DNA of 64,000 nt from Bacteroidota bacterium (GTDB taxonomy: Bacteria; Bacteroidota; Bacteroidia; B-17B0; Aurantibacillaceae), in contig CAUJCR010000047.1 in assembly GCA_963169355.1 (NCBI GenBank), positions 49,112 through 113,111 on the forward strand, read 5' to 3'. Each line of letters opens with the position of its first letter. Positions within the stretch are counted from its first letter, which is position 1. A program made the translations under genes and the position numbers. The notes below the pieces were generated by a model, which was given only the letters and a program-made list of their open reading frames with translations, made no database searches and had not been told where the DNA came from. Positions 25,619-33,663 of the stretch are shown here, in pieces.

Positions 25619-26965
25619 TTAGTGTTGAACATTGATTTTAACCGGCACTCGATTTCCGGCACGCAGAAAATAAGTTCCTGAAGCCAATCCCGAAAGATCC
25701 AGCTGAATCGTTTCTTGAGACGTAGCTCGTTCCAGCACGATTTCCCCGGTGATCGACGTCAGTACAATACTTTCACTCCCTGAAAGTCCTTCCAAAGTCA
25801 AATTATCTTTTGCCGGATTCGGGTAGCAACGAACGCTAGGTAACGACATTTCCGAAACACTTGCTGTGCCGGTTGTTACTTGTACCACATTCGAAAAATC
25901 CGAGTCTTCAACCGCATTAAAGGCGAAAACGCGGTAGTAATACGTTGTGTTGGGTGCCACCGTGTTGTCGGTGTAGGTCAAAACATCCGCAGCGACGTTA
26001 GTCAGATGCGTAAAATTCACACCATCGGTACTGCGCTGAATAGCGAATCCTGATTCATTGGCGGAATTATCAGTCCAATTCAAGACTACCTCAGTGATTC
26101 CTGGTGTCCACGCTGCGGTCAAATTGGTAGGAGCGTCGATTCCGACAGGAGCACAATTAGCCGTTGATTCTTCAAACAAATTCAACACTTCACACGGCTG
26201 TAATGCTCTGCGCCAAAAGCCCATTTGGTCCAAGGTAGTTCGTGATTCGATGTTTTGCGAAGCATTGTGATTCACGTAAGTGGTAAAGCCCACCCATTCG
26301 TTGTTTCCGGTTGCATTGCTGTAATTTAAATTCCCCGTAACAGCCAACGAATCGGTGCAATCACCATTCACATACAAACGCAAATACGATTGGTCGTAGC
26401 TCACCATGACATGATACCAATAATTCGAATTGAAAGTGGCCGTTGATTTCACAATACGGGTCACTCCGCCGATTACCGTTTGGAAGTACAATTTTCCATA
26501 ATCCGGTCCATAACCTGTTATTCCTGGACCTGTAGAGACAAAATCAGATAAAAAAGCGAATTGGGTATGCGTACCAACTACAGGTCCACCAACTTGTTGC
26601 ATCACTTCGTAATCCATTTTGTAGAAATACCCGATGTAATTGCTTGGATTTGGTGAATAAGTTATTAAAAATGGTGCTACCCAGCCACCAATTGTAAAAC
26701 CCGTTGTCGCATCAAATCCGTCAATACTTGTTTTAAATGCGCCTCCGTTATTTAAAGAGGAATTGGCAAATCCGTTTCGATCGATGGCGTAGTTGACCGT
26801 TCCTCCAGGAGTTAACGTCAGACCAGTCGTGAGCGCATTATTTAAATTTCCATTGAAATTCCAAAAACCTTGTAAGCTGTCGGTTGAAACAAACGCTGGA
26901 ACTTGAGCGAACAAGGTTGAACCGGTCAAGCAGATAGTAAACAATTGCAAATAAATCTTTCTCAT
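25619..26965 (-). CDS. T9SS-secreted LamG/FN3 domain protein
   Basis: 448 residues from ATG 26965 (another in-frame ATG lies three codons upstream; the chosen one gives a signal peptide beginning MRKIYLQLFTICL). A LamG/concanavalin-like domain covers about 25-270 (LQGFWNFNGNLNNAL, GFTIGGWV, RLYVNGDC, DQMGFWRRAL), followed by an FN3 domain (about 280-370; LTAAWTPGITEVVLNWTDNS) and a type A T9SS sorting domain (VRCYPNPAKDNLTLEGL ... GTYFLRAG). Probably a surface or released glycan-binding protein. Base composition is atypical for the window. Confidence 0.85.
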   Translation of the reverse strand: MRKIYLQLFTICLTGSTLFAQVPAFVSTDSLQGFWNFNGNLNNALTTGLTLTPGGTVNYAIDRNGFANSSLNNGGAFKTSIDGFDATTGFTIGGWVAPFLITYSPNPSNYIGYFYKMDYEVMQQVGGPVVGTHTQFAFLSDFVSTGPGITGYGPDYGKLYFQTVIGGVTRIVKSTATFNSNYWYHVMVSYDQSYLRLYVNGDCTDSLAVTGNLNYSNATGNNEWVGFTTYVNHNASQNIESRTTLDQMGFWRRALQPCEVLNLFEESTANCAPVGIDAPTNLTAAWTPGITEVVLNWTDNSANESGFAIQRSTDGVNFTHLTNVAADVLTYTDNTVAPNTTYYYRVFAFNAVEDSDFSNVVQVTTGTASVSEMSLPSVRCYPNPAKDNLTLEGLSGSESIVLTSITGEIVLERATSQETIQLDLSGLASGTYFLRAGNRVPVKINVQH

Positions 26966-27140
26966 GTGTATCATTTTAATATTTTAATACAAAGAGAAAA
27001 GAAATGTAGACGTGATTTTGGTCAATTAAACGAAACAGGGTTGAATGTTTATTAAACCCATCTGTTATTTAATGAAGCTGAATCACTTTTTAGTTGATCA
27101 ATGGCTTAATCTATGCCTAAAACCAATGTAAAATGTAGGT

Positions 27141-27884
27141 TTAAAAAATTTTATCTTTAAAAAAGTTCAAAAGTAAACTCCTTTTTTCTGGCGTTGCTGA
27201 AATTTCTTCTCCATTATCCATTTGAACAAATCCACCATCTTTTTTACTGATCTTTACAATGTGTTCAACGTTAATGATAAAAGAACGATTAATTCGAAAA
27301 TACTTTCCAGTTTCTTCTAGGGTATTGTATTCTTGCAAAGAACGAGAAACAGTGATTCGTTGGCCTGAAATAAAATGAATATGTGTATAAGCACCATCTG
27401 CCTTAAAATACCGAATGGCGGAAAGTTCGCAAATTTGCAATCCTTCGGCTGTCTGTAATGCGATTTTAGACATTTCACGGTGATCCAAATTTTCTTTTAG
27501 AGCAAGGTACTTTTCCGGTACATTGTCAATCATGTTCAATCGATCAAAAGCCCTTTTAAGTTGGTCAATACGTGTTGGTTTTAACAAATAATCAACTGCA
27601 GCTAAATCAAATGCTTTCAGTGCATAATCATTGTAAGCTGTCACAAAAATGATCTTAAAACGAATACTCGCAACATCAAAAAAATCGAGCAGGTCAATTC
27701 CTAAATACCCCGGCATTTCAATATCGAGGAGCACCACATCCGGATCTGAATTATGAATCGCTTTTACCGCATCTGGAACACTTGAAACTTCACCAACTAT
27801 AATTATTTCTGGGAAATTGGCGCCAATCATGCCACGTAATGCTGCACGAGCATTTACTTCATCGTCAACGATCAATACTTTCAT
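27141..27884 (-). CDS. LytTR-family response regulator
   Basis: Cytoplasmic DNA-binding response regulator of 247 residues. The receiver domain (1-120) begins KVLIVDDEVNARAAL, with phospho-acceptor Asp54 in VVLLDIEMPG, conserved T and K later (FVTAYND, LLKP). The LytTR DNA-binding domain (about 145-245) includes IRYFKADGAYTHI and YFRINRSFIINVEHI. The ATG at 27884 lies within the last codons of the kinase gene (20-base overlap), so the pair is translationally coupled. A TTG at 27893 is less likely. Confidence 0.93.
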   Translation of the reverse strand: MKVLIVDDEVNARAALRGMIGANFPEIIIVGEVSSVPDAVKAIHNSDPDVVLLDIEMPGYLGIDLLDFFDVASIRFKIIFVTAYNDYALKAFDLAAVDYLLKPTRIDQLKRAFDRLNMIDNVPEKYLALKENLDHREMSKIALQTAEGLQICELSAIRYFKADGAYTHIHFISGQRITVSRSLQEYNTLEETGKYFRINRSFIINVEHIVKISKKDGGFVQMDNGEEISATPEKRSLLLNFFKDKIF

Positions 27885-30729
27885 ACATTTCAATGTTTTT
27901 GGGAATTTTAATATGGACTTCTGTACCTACGGCTATTCCATTCTCCGTCAAATCAACAAAATTCAAATGAATCTTTTTGTTCAAATATTGGTTTAACAGG
28001 TCTATGCGTTTTTTAATTGCTCCTGTAGCAAAGGAAGTTGGTTTATCTTTTCTCGTTTTATTCAACAAAAAAGATTTCTGCCTCCCAATTCCATTATCCC
28101 TGATTGTAATTTGAATAACTTCAGGAGTATTCATTGTAAAATGAACATGAACTGTTTTCTCTCCTTTTTTGTTTAAAAGTCCATGTTTAACAGCATTTTC
28201 AACAAATGGTTGAAGTATCATGGCAGGAATATTGAACAATTCATTGACATCTGGATCTCTTTGGATGTTGAACTTAAAATCTTCGCCAAAACGAAGTTTT
28301 TCGAGACTCAAATAAACACCAAGACTTTTTATTTCCTCTTTAATCGTTATCATTTGTTTATCTGAAATAGCTAATGTGTATCTTAAATGTTCAGAAAACA
28401 TGCTAACATAATTACCTGCTTCATTCACCTTATTTGAATAAATTAGACCTTGTAGAGAATTTAAAACATTGTATAAAAAATGAGGATTCATTTGTGATCG
28501 AATCGCAGTAAGTTTTGAATGAATGAGTTGTTCTCGTATCAGTTGTTTTTTTCTCATTTGAAAAACTGTCAATCGAATGGTGAGATAAAATAACACGCCG
28601 ACAACCAAAATTTCAATAGCAAAAAACCACCATGATAACCAATAAGGTTTCTCAATATGCAATCGAATTTTATTATTCACATTATTCCTTAACCCTGTTT
28701 TTAATTCAAAACAATAATCTCCAGGAGGGAGACCATTATAAGAGACCGAATTCACGGTTGGTGAAAGCTTCATCCATTTTTCTTCAAATCCAATTAAACG
28801 ATAATACAAAGGTACTTTCACTCCCTCTCGATACGCTAAATAGTCCCAACTTATTTCAAACGAATTTTCTAGAAGATTGTTTCGACTTTCTATCCACTGG
28901 GATTCCCCGTTTTTATAACTTATTTTTTTAAACTCAATTTTCGGCATAGTAATGTCGTTCTCATTTTGATGTGGGATCCTTATGATTTGATTTTTTGTGA
29001 CAAGCATCATGTTTCCTTCTTCAGAAATCACATCAATCACAGGTGTATTGTAGAGTGAATAGTTGTTAATAAACGAACGTAATTTGAACGACTGAACATT
29101 GATTTGATCTAACCCGGAAATAGTAATAATGAACGCTTGATTTCCAAAAATCTTAACTTTTTTACATTGATCATGACTCAAACCTGAGTCAGCCCTAAAG
29201 TGCTTTACTTCTTTTCCGTTTTTGAATACATAAACACCATCTTGAACAGTCGCTATCCATAGTCTTCCAAAATCGTCTAATGCTAAAGAAACCGCTTGGA
29301 TTGATTTCCCATCATTTGATTTTAGCTCAACGGTTTCGGTGGAAGAATAAGCCAATAATTGATCAACATAGCCTATATATAACTGTTCCATTGCAAGACT
29401 GATGCATCTTGTTCGCTTCTCCCTAATTACTTGAAAACTCAGTCCACCAACTGTCAACTCTGAATGATTTGAAAAAAACAGATTTGACTTTCTTTTACCC
29501 TTGATGACTCCACTCAGGCTATGAATACCAAAATATAGATTTGAATAGGCATCAATTGCTATTCCCTTTCCGTAATAAAAAGGAAAAAATTGAGTTGTTT
29601 TTTCATAATTGAAATATCCTACAGAAGTATAAAGGCGATTGGATAACTGATCAAAATAAATGAATTCAATATCAAGACCCGTCTTCGTATCGAATTGTCT
29701 TATTAAGTCCCCTTTTCTATTCAATTCGTATACGATTCCGTTAGCTGTAGAAACAAAATATCCTTTAGGCGAAGCTATCATTTGCCTTAAATTATTTCCA
29801 TATTGAGCTGAATAAAAACTTGTAATATTGAGCGAAGGAAGGTATATTAAACCATTATCAATAGTTGAAATCCATATCCCTCCTTGAAAATCAGTTAACA
29901 CATCGGTATGATTATGTCCGGTAGATAATTGCTTCCAAATTGACTTTTGCTGGTAAAAAGTCCCTTGATTGGTCGATAAAAATACTCCACCGTTAATGAT
30001 GTTACAATTATTGACATAAAGTCCAGCTTTAATTTTATCTATTGAAAGAATTTTTGAAACCGATTTACCGTTCACTTGATATGCCAAACTTGGAACCTTT
30101 TTTTTCTCAATAAAAAAAGTAGAACTTCCAACACCTGCGCTTCGATATTGCCCCGGTGCTAGCTGCATACTTGAAACTTTTTGTATTCCTTTTAACCAAA
30201 TACAATAACCGTTCACAGTAGTAATCAACACCATTTCATCTTGAATTGAAAGCCCTTCCGCTTGTTTTATGGCAAATCGCTTTAACAGTTTACTCGATGT
30301 AGCATCTATAATGTATACTGCATCAAAACTAAGGAGATATAACTTTCCTTTTACAACCTTTAAATCGACAATGATTTCATTATTTAAATAACTGTTTACT
30401 TGTTTATTCGGTTTTAGAACATTTCCATAACTTGAAAACACTTGATCTGAAAAATTTCGACACCATAAAACATTGTTATCGGTAAATGAAATACTCGTAA
30501 CACTGCTACTTACTGCATCTTTTAATTCAATCTGTTTGAAGTCTATTCCATTGTAACTATACACCCCTTGGTCTGTACCTAAATACATCAAACCATTCCT
30601 ATCAGAAGCAAGATCAAATACACAATCTGTTGGTAAACCATTCTGTGAGGTAAGTTCTCTGTAATATGATACTTGTCCTCTTATTAAAAAAGGAAATAAA
30701 AGCAGACATGGTAGAAAAAATAACTTCAT
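27865..30729 (-). CDS. Propeller-type LytS-like sensor histidine kinase
   Basis: About 954 residues from ATG 30729, which begins a clean signal peptide (KLFFLPCLLLFPFLIRGQ); longer versions add an implausible non-signal leader. The extracytoplasmic part holds degenerate Reg_prop repeats (LMYLGTDQGVYSYNG) and a Y_Y_Y domain (LYYRLIGFEEKWMKL), followed by a membrane helix (LSWWFFAIEILVVGVLF) and a His_kinase/LytS domain with the phospho-acceptor His at about residue 749 (QMNPHFLYNVLNSLQ), an ATPase N-box (FVENAVKHGLL) and DNGIG. It partners the overlapping LytTR regulator. The stimulus is unknown; neighbouring LamG and beta-helix proteins hint at carbohydrate sensing. Confidence 0.9.
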   Translation of the reverse strand: MKLFFLPCLLLFPFLIRGQVSYYRELTSQNGLPTDCVFDLASDRNGLMYLGTDQGVYSYNGIDFKQIELKDAVSSSVTSISFTDNNVLWCRNFSDQVFSSYGNVLKPNKQVNSYLNNEIIVDLKVVKGKLYLLSFDAVYIIDATSSKLLKRFAIKQAEGLSIQDEMVLITTVNGYCIWLKGIQKVSSMQLAPGQYRSAGVGSSTFFIEKKKVPSLAYQVNGKSVSKILSIDKIKAGLYVNNCNIINGGVFLSTNQGTFYQQKSIWKQLSTGHNHTDVLTDFQGGIWISTIDNGLIYLPSLNITSFYSAQYGNNLRQMIASPKGYFVSTANGIVYELNRKGDLIRQFDTKTGLDIEFIYFDQLSNRLYTSVGYFNYEKTTQFFPFYYGKGIAIDAYSNLYFGIHSLSGVIKGKRKSNLFFSNHSELTVGGLSFQVIREKRTRCISLAMEQLYIGYVDQLLAYSSTETVELKSNDGKSIQAVSLALDDFGRLWIATVQDGVYVFKNGKEVKHFRADSGLSHDQCKKVKIFGNQAFIITISGLDQINVQSFKLRSFINNYSLYNTPVIDVISEEGNMMLVTKNQIIRIPHQNENDITMPKIEFKKISYKNGESQWIESRNNLLENSFEISWDYLAYREGVKVPLYYRLIGFEEKWMKLSPTVNSVSYNGLPPGDYCFELKTGLRNNVNNKIRLHIEKPYWLSWWFFAIEILVVGVLFYLTIRLTVFQMRKKQLIREQLIHSKLTAIRSQMNPHFLYNVLNSLQGLIYSNKVNEAGNYVSMFSEHLRYTLAISDKQMITIKEEIKSLGVYLSLEKLRFGEDFKFNIQRDPDVNELFNIPAMILQPFVENAVKHGLLNKKGEKTVHVHFTMNTPEVIQITIRDNGIGRQKSFLLNKTRKDKPTSFATGAIKKRIDLLNQYLNKKIHLNFVDLTENGIAVGTEVHIKIPKNIEMYESIDR

Positions 30730-30742
30730 CGAATACACCCTA

Positions 30743-30750
30743 CGAAGATA
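30743..30750 (-). promoter_or_regulatory. -7-like promoter element for the sensor kinase
   Basis: The minus strand reads TATCTTCG, one base from TAnnTTTG, 13 bases upstream of the kinase ATG at 30729. It supports choosing the shorter start, because longer candidates would begin upstream of this element. Confidence 0.4.
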
Positions 30751-30907
30751 AAAGTAATGTATTTGGAAATCATGGAATGTGAATGAAACCGCTAAAATTG
30801 TTAACAAAACATTGTGTCAACTTTGTAAAAATTAAACCGTAAACAGACAGTAGATTGGTTGAAAACACTTTAAAGTATTGTTAGTATTGGCTTTAGAATA
30901 ATTTTAT

Positions 30908-30928
30908 CTTGTAAGCAAAGCTTACAAG
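30908..30928. repeat. Perfect inverted repeat CTTGTAAG/CTTACAAG
   Basis: 8-bp arms around a 5-base spacer lie just before the transposase reading frame. It could be part of the element's regulatory leader. It does not resemble the AACCCAGATT-type end found downstream. Confidence 0.5.
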
Positions 30929-30932
30929 AAAA

Positions 30933-31646
30933 TTGAGCTATAAAATTGAATATTCCGAAGACAAAGTAAGTGCGTGGGGAGGTTTTTCATTGATGAAAAA
31001 TTTCAACGATAAAATTGGGTTAAAGACTATTTTAAGAAGCTTACCAATTCCTGAAAGCACAAGTAATAATCGCTATGAGAACGAAGATTTGATAGAGAGT
31101 TTTCTATTATCTGTTTGGTTAGGCTGTTATAAATTTTCACATACTAATGTTCTTCGATTAGATAGTACTTTAAAACAAATATTTGAATGGAAACAAATCC
31201 CAAGCGACACGACCTACAAACGGTTTTTTCAAAAATTTAACCAAGGGGTTAATAACGAAGTTTTCCCAGCTTTACAAGAATGGTTTTTCAATCAATTGCA
31301 GTTTAATAATTATGCTTTAGATCTTGACTCTACTGTAATTACCAGATATGGCGATTTTCAAGAGGGTAATCATAAAGGATACAATCCTAGTAAAAGAGGG
31401 CGAGCATCTCATCATCCTTTATTTGCTTTTTTAGGAAATGAGCGTATGGTTGTAAATAGTTGGTTAAGAAGTGGTGATACTTCAAGTTCACACCAATGTA
31501 TTGATTTTTTGAATGAAACCTTATCAATACTACAGAACAAAACTATTGGATTATTGCGCGCTGATTCTGGCTTTGCAAGCGCAATAAAATTGCTAATGCA
31601 TAATCTGGGTTTAACACTAGTAATATTGCATCCTATTTTAAGTTAG
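30933..31646 (+). pseudogene. IS1380-type transposase, 3'-truncated
   Basis: 237 residues from TTG 30933 (SYKIEYSEDKVSAWGG). The N-terminal part and first catalytic region of an IS1380-family DDE transposase are clear: LDLDSTVITRYG (first Asp), GYNPSKRGRASHHPL, WLRSGDTSSSH and LRADSGFAS (second Asp). After GFAS the frame runs into 29 bases identical to the right end of the 170-bp foldback element and then random sequence, so the last third with the catalytic Glu is lost. The protein should be inactive. No matching left terminal repeat is visible upstream. Confidence 0.8.
31583..31611 (+). repeat. 29-base direct repeat shared with 23875-23903
   Basis: Identical over 29 bases (AATAAAATTGCTAATGCATA onwards, ending TCTGGGTT) to the right arm of the foldback element. 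The two copies lie 7.7 kb apart in the same orientation and bracket the block of foreign-looking secreted and two-component genes plus the transposase. Confidence 0.9.
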
Positions 31647-31780
31647 AGTATTCGTAAAATATTAAATTCACTAATCTCAAAATTAATTAAAAAAAGGCTC
31701 AAGTAAGCTCAAAATAAACCCTGTTTTTATTTTCATTTCTCGTAAAAAGCCCCTAAATTCACTACTTTGAAATTATTTAC

Positions 31781-32863
31781 GTGTCTCTTAGAAAAATATT
31801 GCTTTTTCCATTCGCTATTCTCTACGGTATCATCACATCGTTTAGAAATTTATTATATGACTGGAACATTTTAAAGAGCAAACGCGTTCAAGTCCATACC
31901 ATTTGCGTTGGTAATTTGGCAGTGGGTGGCACTGGAAAAACGCCTCATGTTGAATATTTAGTTCGCCTCTTAAAAGACTTATACCCTATTGCCATTTTAA
32001 GCAGAGGTTATAAACGAGATACCAAGGGTTTTGTTCAGGCTAATAGCACAAGTACCGTTTCTCAAATAGGTGATGAACCTTTGCAGTATAAAACTAAATT
32101 TAATGACATAGAGGTGTGTGTAGATGCCAATAGGTATCAAGGTATTATTAAAATGCTTGAGTTTACTAAACCACCAAAAATTGTTATTCTCGACGATGCT
32201 TTTCAACATCGAGCATTATTCAGTGAGCTAAAAATTGTGGTGAGTGATTTTAACCATTTATATGTTAATGACTGCCTGATGCCTGCTGGCTATCTAAGAG
32301 AATCTAAATCTGGTATCAAACGAGCCGATATTATCATTGTTAGCAAAGTGCCTGAAAAAACAACAGCCGTAGAGATAAGGAATGTAATGAAGGACATCAA
32401 GCCATTGGCGCATCAACATTTATTTTTCTCATGGCTTAAATACGGCGAATTACATGGTTTCCAAAATCCAAAAGACACTATTGATACCCTCAACGAGCTT
32501 TTTAGATACAGATTAATTGTAGTAACTGGTATTGGCAATCCTCAACCCATGCTTACTTACTTAAAAGAATATGCCTCCGACGTACAACACATTGAATTTC
32601 CAGACCATCATCAATACACTTTGGAAGATATAGCGCATATTCAAAATCAATTAAGTAATTTTGAAGGCGGAAATAAACTAATAGTTACAACAGAGAAAGA
32701 TGCCATGAGATTAAGAGAACCTCATTTAATTGAAATTGCTAACTCTTTACCTATTTATATTTTACCAATAGAAGTTGATTTTAAAGAACAAACACAAGAA
32801 TTTAATGATTTAATAATTAATTATGCTAGAACAAATAAATTTTACCACCAAAAGTATTCTTGA
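31781..32863 (+). CDS. lpxK: Tetraacyldisaccharide 4'-kinase
   Basis: Phosphorylates the lipid A disaccharide precursor at the 4' position, at the inner membrane. The 360 residues start with a membrane-associated hydrophobic helix (ILLFPFAILYGIITSFRN) and contain the P-loop VGNLAVGGTGKTPH (about 44-57), ILSRGYKR and the Walker B-like VILDDAFQHR, all diagnostic for LpxK. GTG 31781 is the start; it gives the standard N-terminus. The 3' end overlaps the purine nucleoside phosphorylase gene by 41 bases. Confidence 0.95.
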   Translation: MSLRKILLFPFAILYGIITSFRNLLYDWNILKSKRVQVHTICVGNLAVGGTGKTPHVEYLVRLLKDLYPIAILSRGYKRDTKGFVQANSTSTVSQIGDEPLQYKTKFNDIEVCVDANRYQGIIKMLEFTKPPKIVILDDAFQHRALFSELKIVVSDFNHLYVNDCLMPAGYLRESKSGIKRADIIIVSKVPEKTTAVEIRNVMKDIKPLAHQHLFFSWLKYGELHGFQNPKDTIDTLNELFRYRLIVVTGIGNPQPMLTYLKEYASDVQHIEFPDHHQYTLEDIAHIQNQLSNFEGGNKLIVTTEKDAMRLREPHLIEIANSLPIYILPIEVDFKEQTQEFNDLIINYARTNKFYHQKYS

Positions 32864-33638
32864 AAAAACAAACCAATTTAAACCACAAGTAGGCATTATC
32901 TTAGGAACGGGCTTAGGGGGCTTAGTAAAAGAAATTGCTGCCGAATTTGTATTACCATATCAAGACATTCCTCATTTTCCAGTAAGTACCGTAGAGGGAC
33001 ACAGCGGAAAATTAATTTTTGGAGAGTTAGGTGGGAAAAAAGTAATGGCCATGCAAGGTCGCTTTCATTTTTATGAAGGATATAATATGCAAGAAATTAC
33101 ATTTCCTGTACGTGTTATGAAAGCCTTGGGTGTTCACACTTTATGCGTATCTAATGCCAGTGGAGGTATGAACCCCACTTTTGATATTGGTGAAATTATG
33201 ATTATAAATGACCACATTAATTTATTTCCTACCAATCCATTAATTGGAAAAAATTATCCCGAATTAGGCCCTCGTTTTCCAGACATGAGTGAAGCCTACG
33301 ACAAAAAATTAATTGCTAGCGCACTTCAAATTGCCCAAACACATCAAATAAAAGTTAGCCAAGGTTGTTATGCTGGATTAACTGGTCCTTGCTTTGAAAC
33401 CCCTGCCGAATACCGATACATAAGCCGCATTGGTGCAGATGCCGTTGGTATGAGTACGGTACCAGAAGTTATTGTTGCAAAACACAGCGGTATGCGTGTT
33501 TTTGGCATTAGTATTATTACTGATTTAGGGGTTGAAGGGAAAATTGTGGAAGTTACTCACGAAGAAGTACAACACATTGCCGCTACAGCAGAACCCAAAA
33601 TGAGTTTAATTGTAAAAGAAGTTATTAAACAGTTATAA
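32823..33638 (+). CDS. punA: Purine nucleoside phosphorylase (PNP-I type, trimeric)
   Basis: Phosphorolyses purine nucleosides to base and ribose-1-phosphate (salvage). The 271 residues show GIILGTGLGGLV (phosphate-binding start), VEGHSGKLIFGELGGK, MQGRFHFYEGY, SNASGGMNP, GPCFETPAEYR and DAVGMSTVPEV, all conserved in the trimeric guanosine/inosine-type enzymes. The ATG at 32823 lies inside the end of lpxK, so the two are coupled although functionally unrelated. Full length. Confidence 0.95.
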   Translation: MLEQINFTTKSILEKTNQFKPQVGIILGTGLGGLVKEIAAEFVLPYQDIPHFPVSTVEGHSGKLIFGELGGKKVMAMQGRFHFYEGYNMQEITFPVRVMKALGVHTLCVSNASGGMNPTFDIGEIMIINDHINLFPTNPLIGKNYPELGPRFPDMSEAYDKKLIASALQIAQTHQIKVSQGCYAGLTGPCFETPAEYRYISRIGADAVGMSTVPEVIVAKHSGMRVFGISIITDLGVEGKIVEVTHEEVQHIAATAEPKMSLIVKEVIKQL

Positions 33639-33663
33639 TAAATATTCTCTATCTAATTTTAAA

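Noticed and set aside
31647..31780. Possible left-over transposase 3' end downstream of the IS1380 fragment
   Set aside because: None of the three forward frames shows the expected C-terminal motif; it is plain AT-rich intergenic DNA before lpxK.
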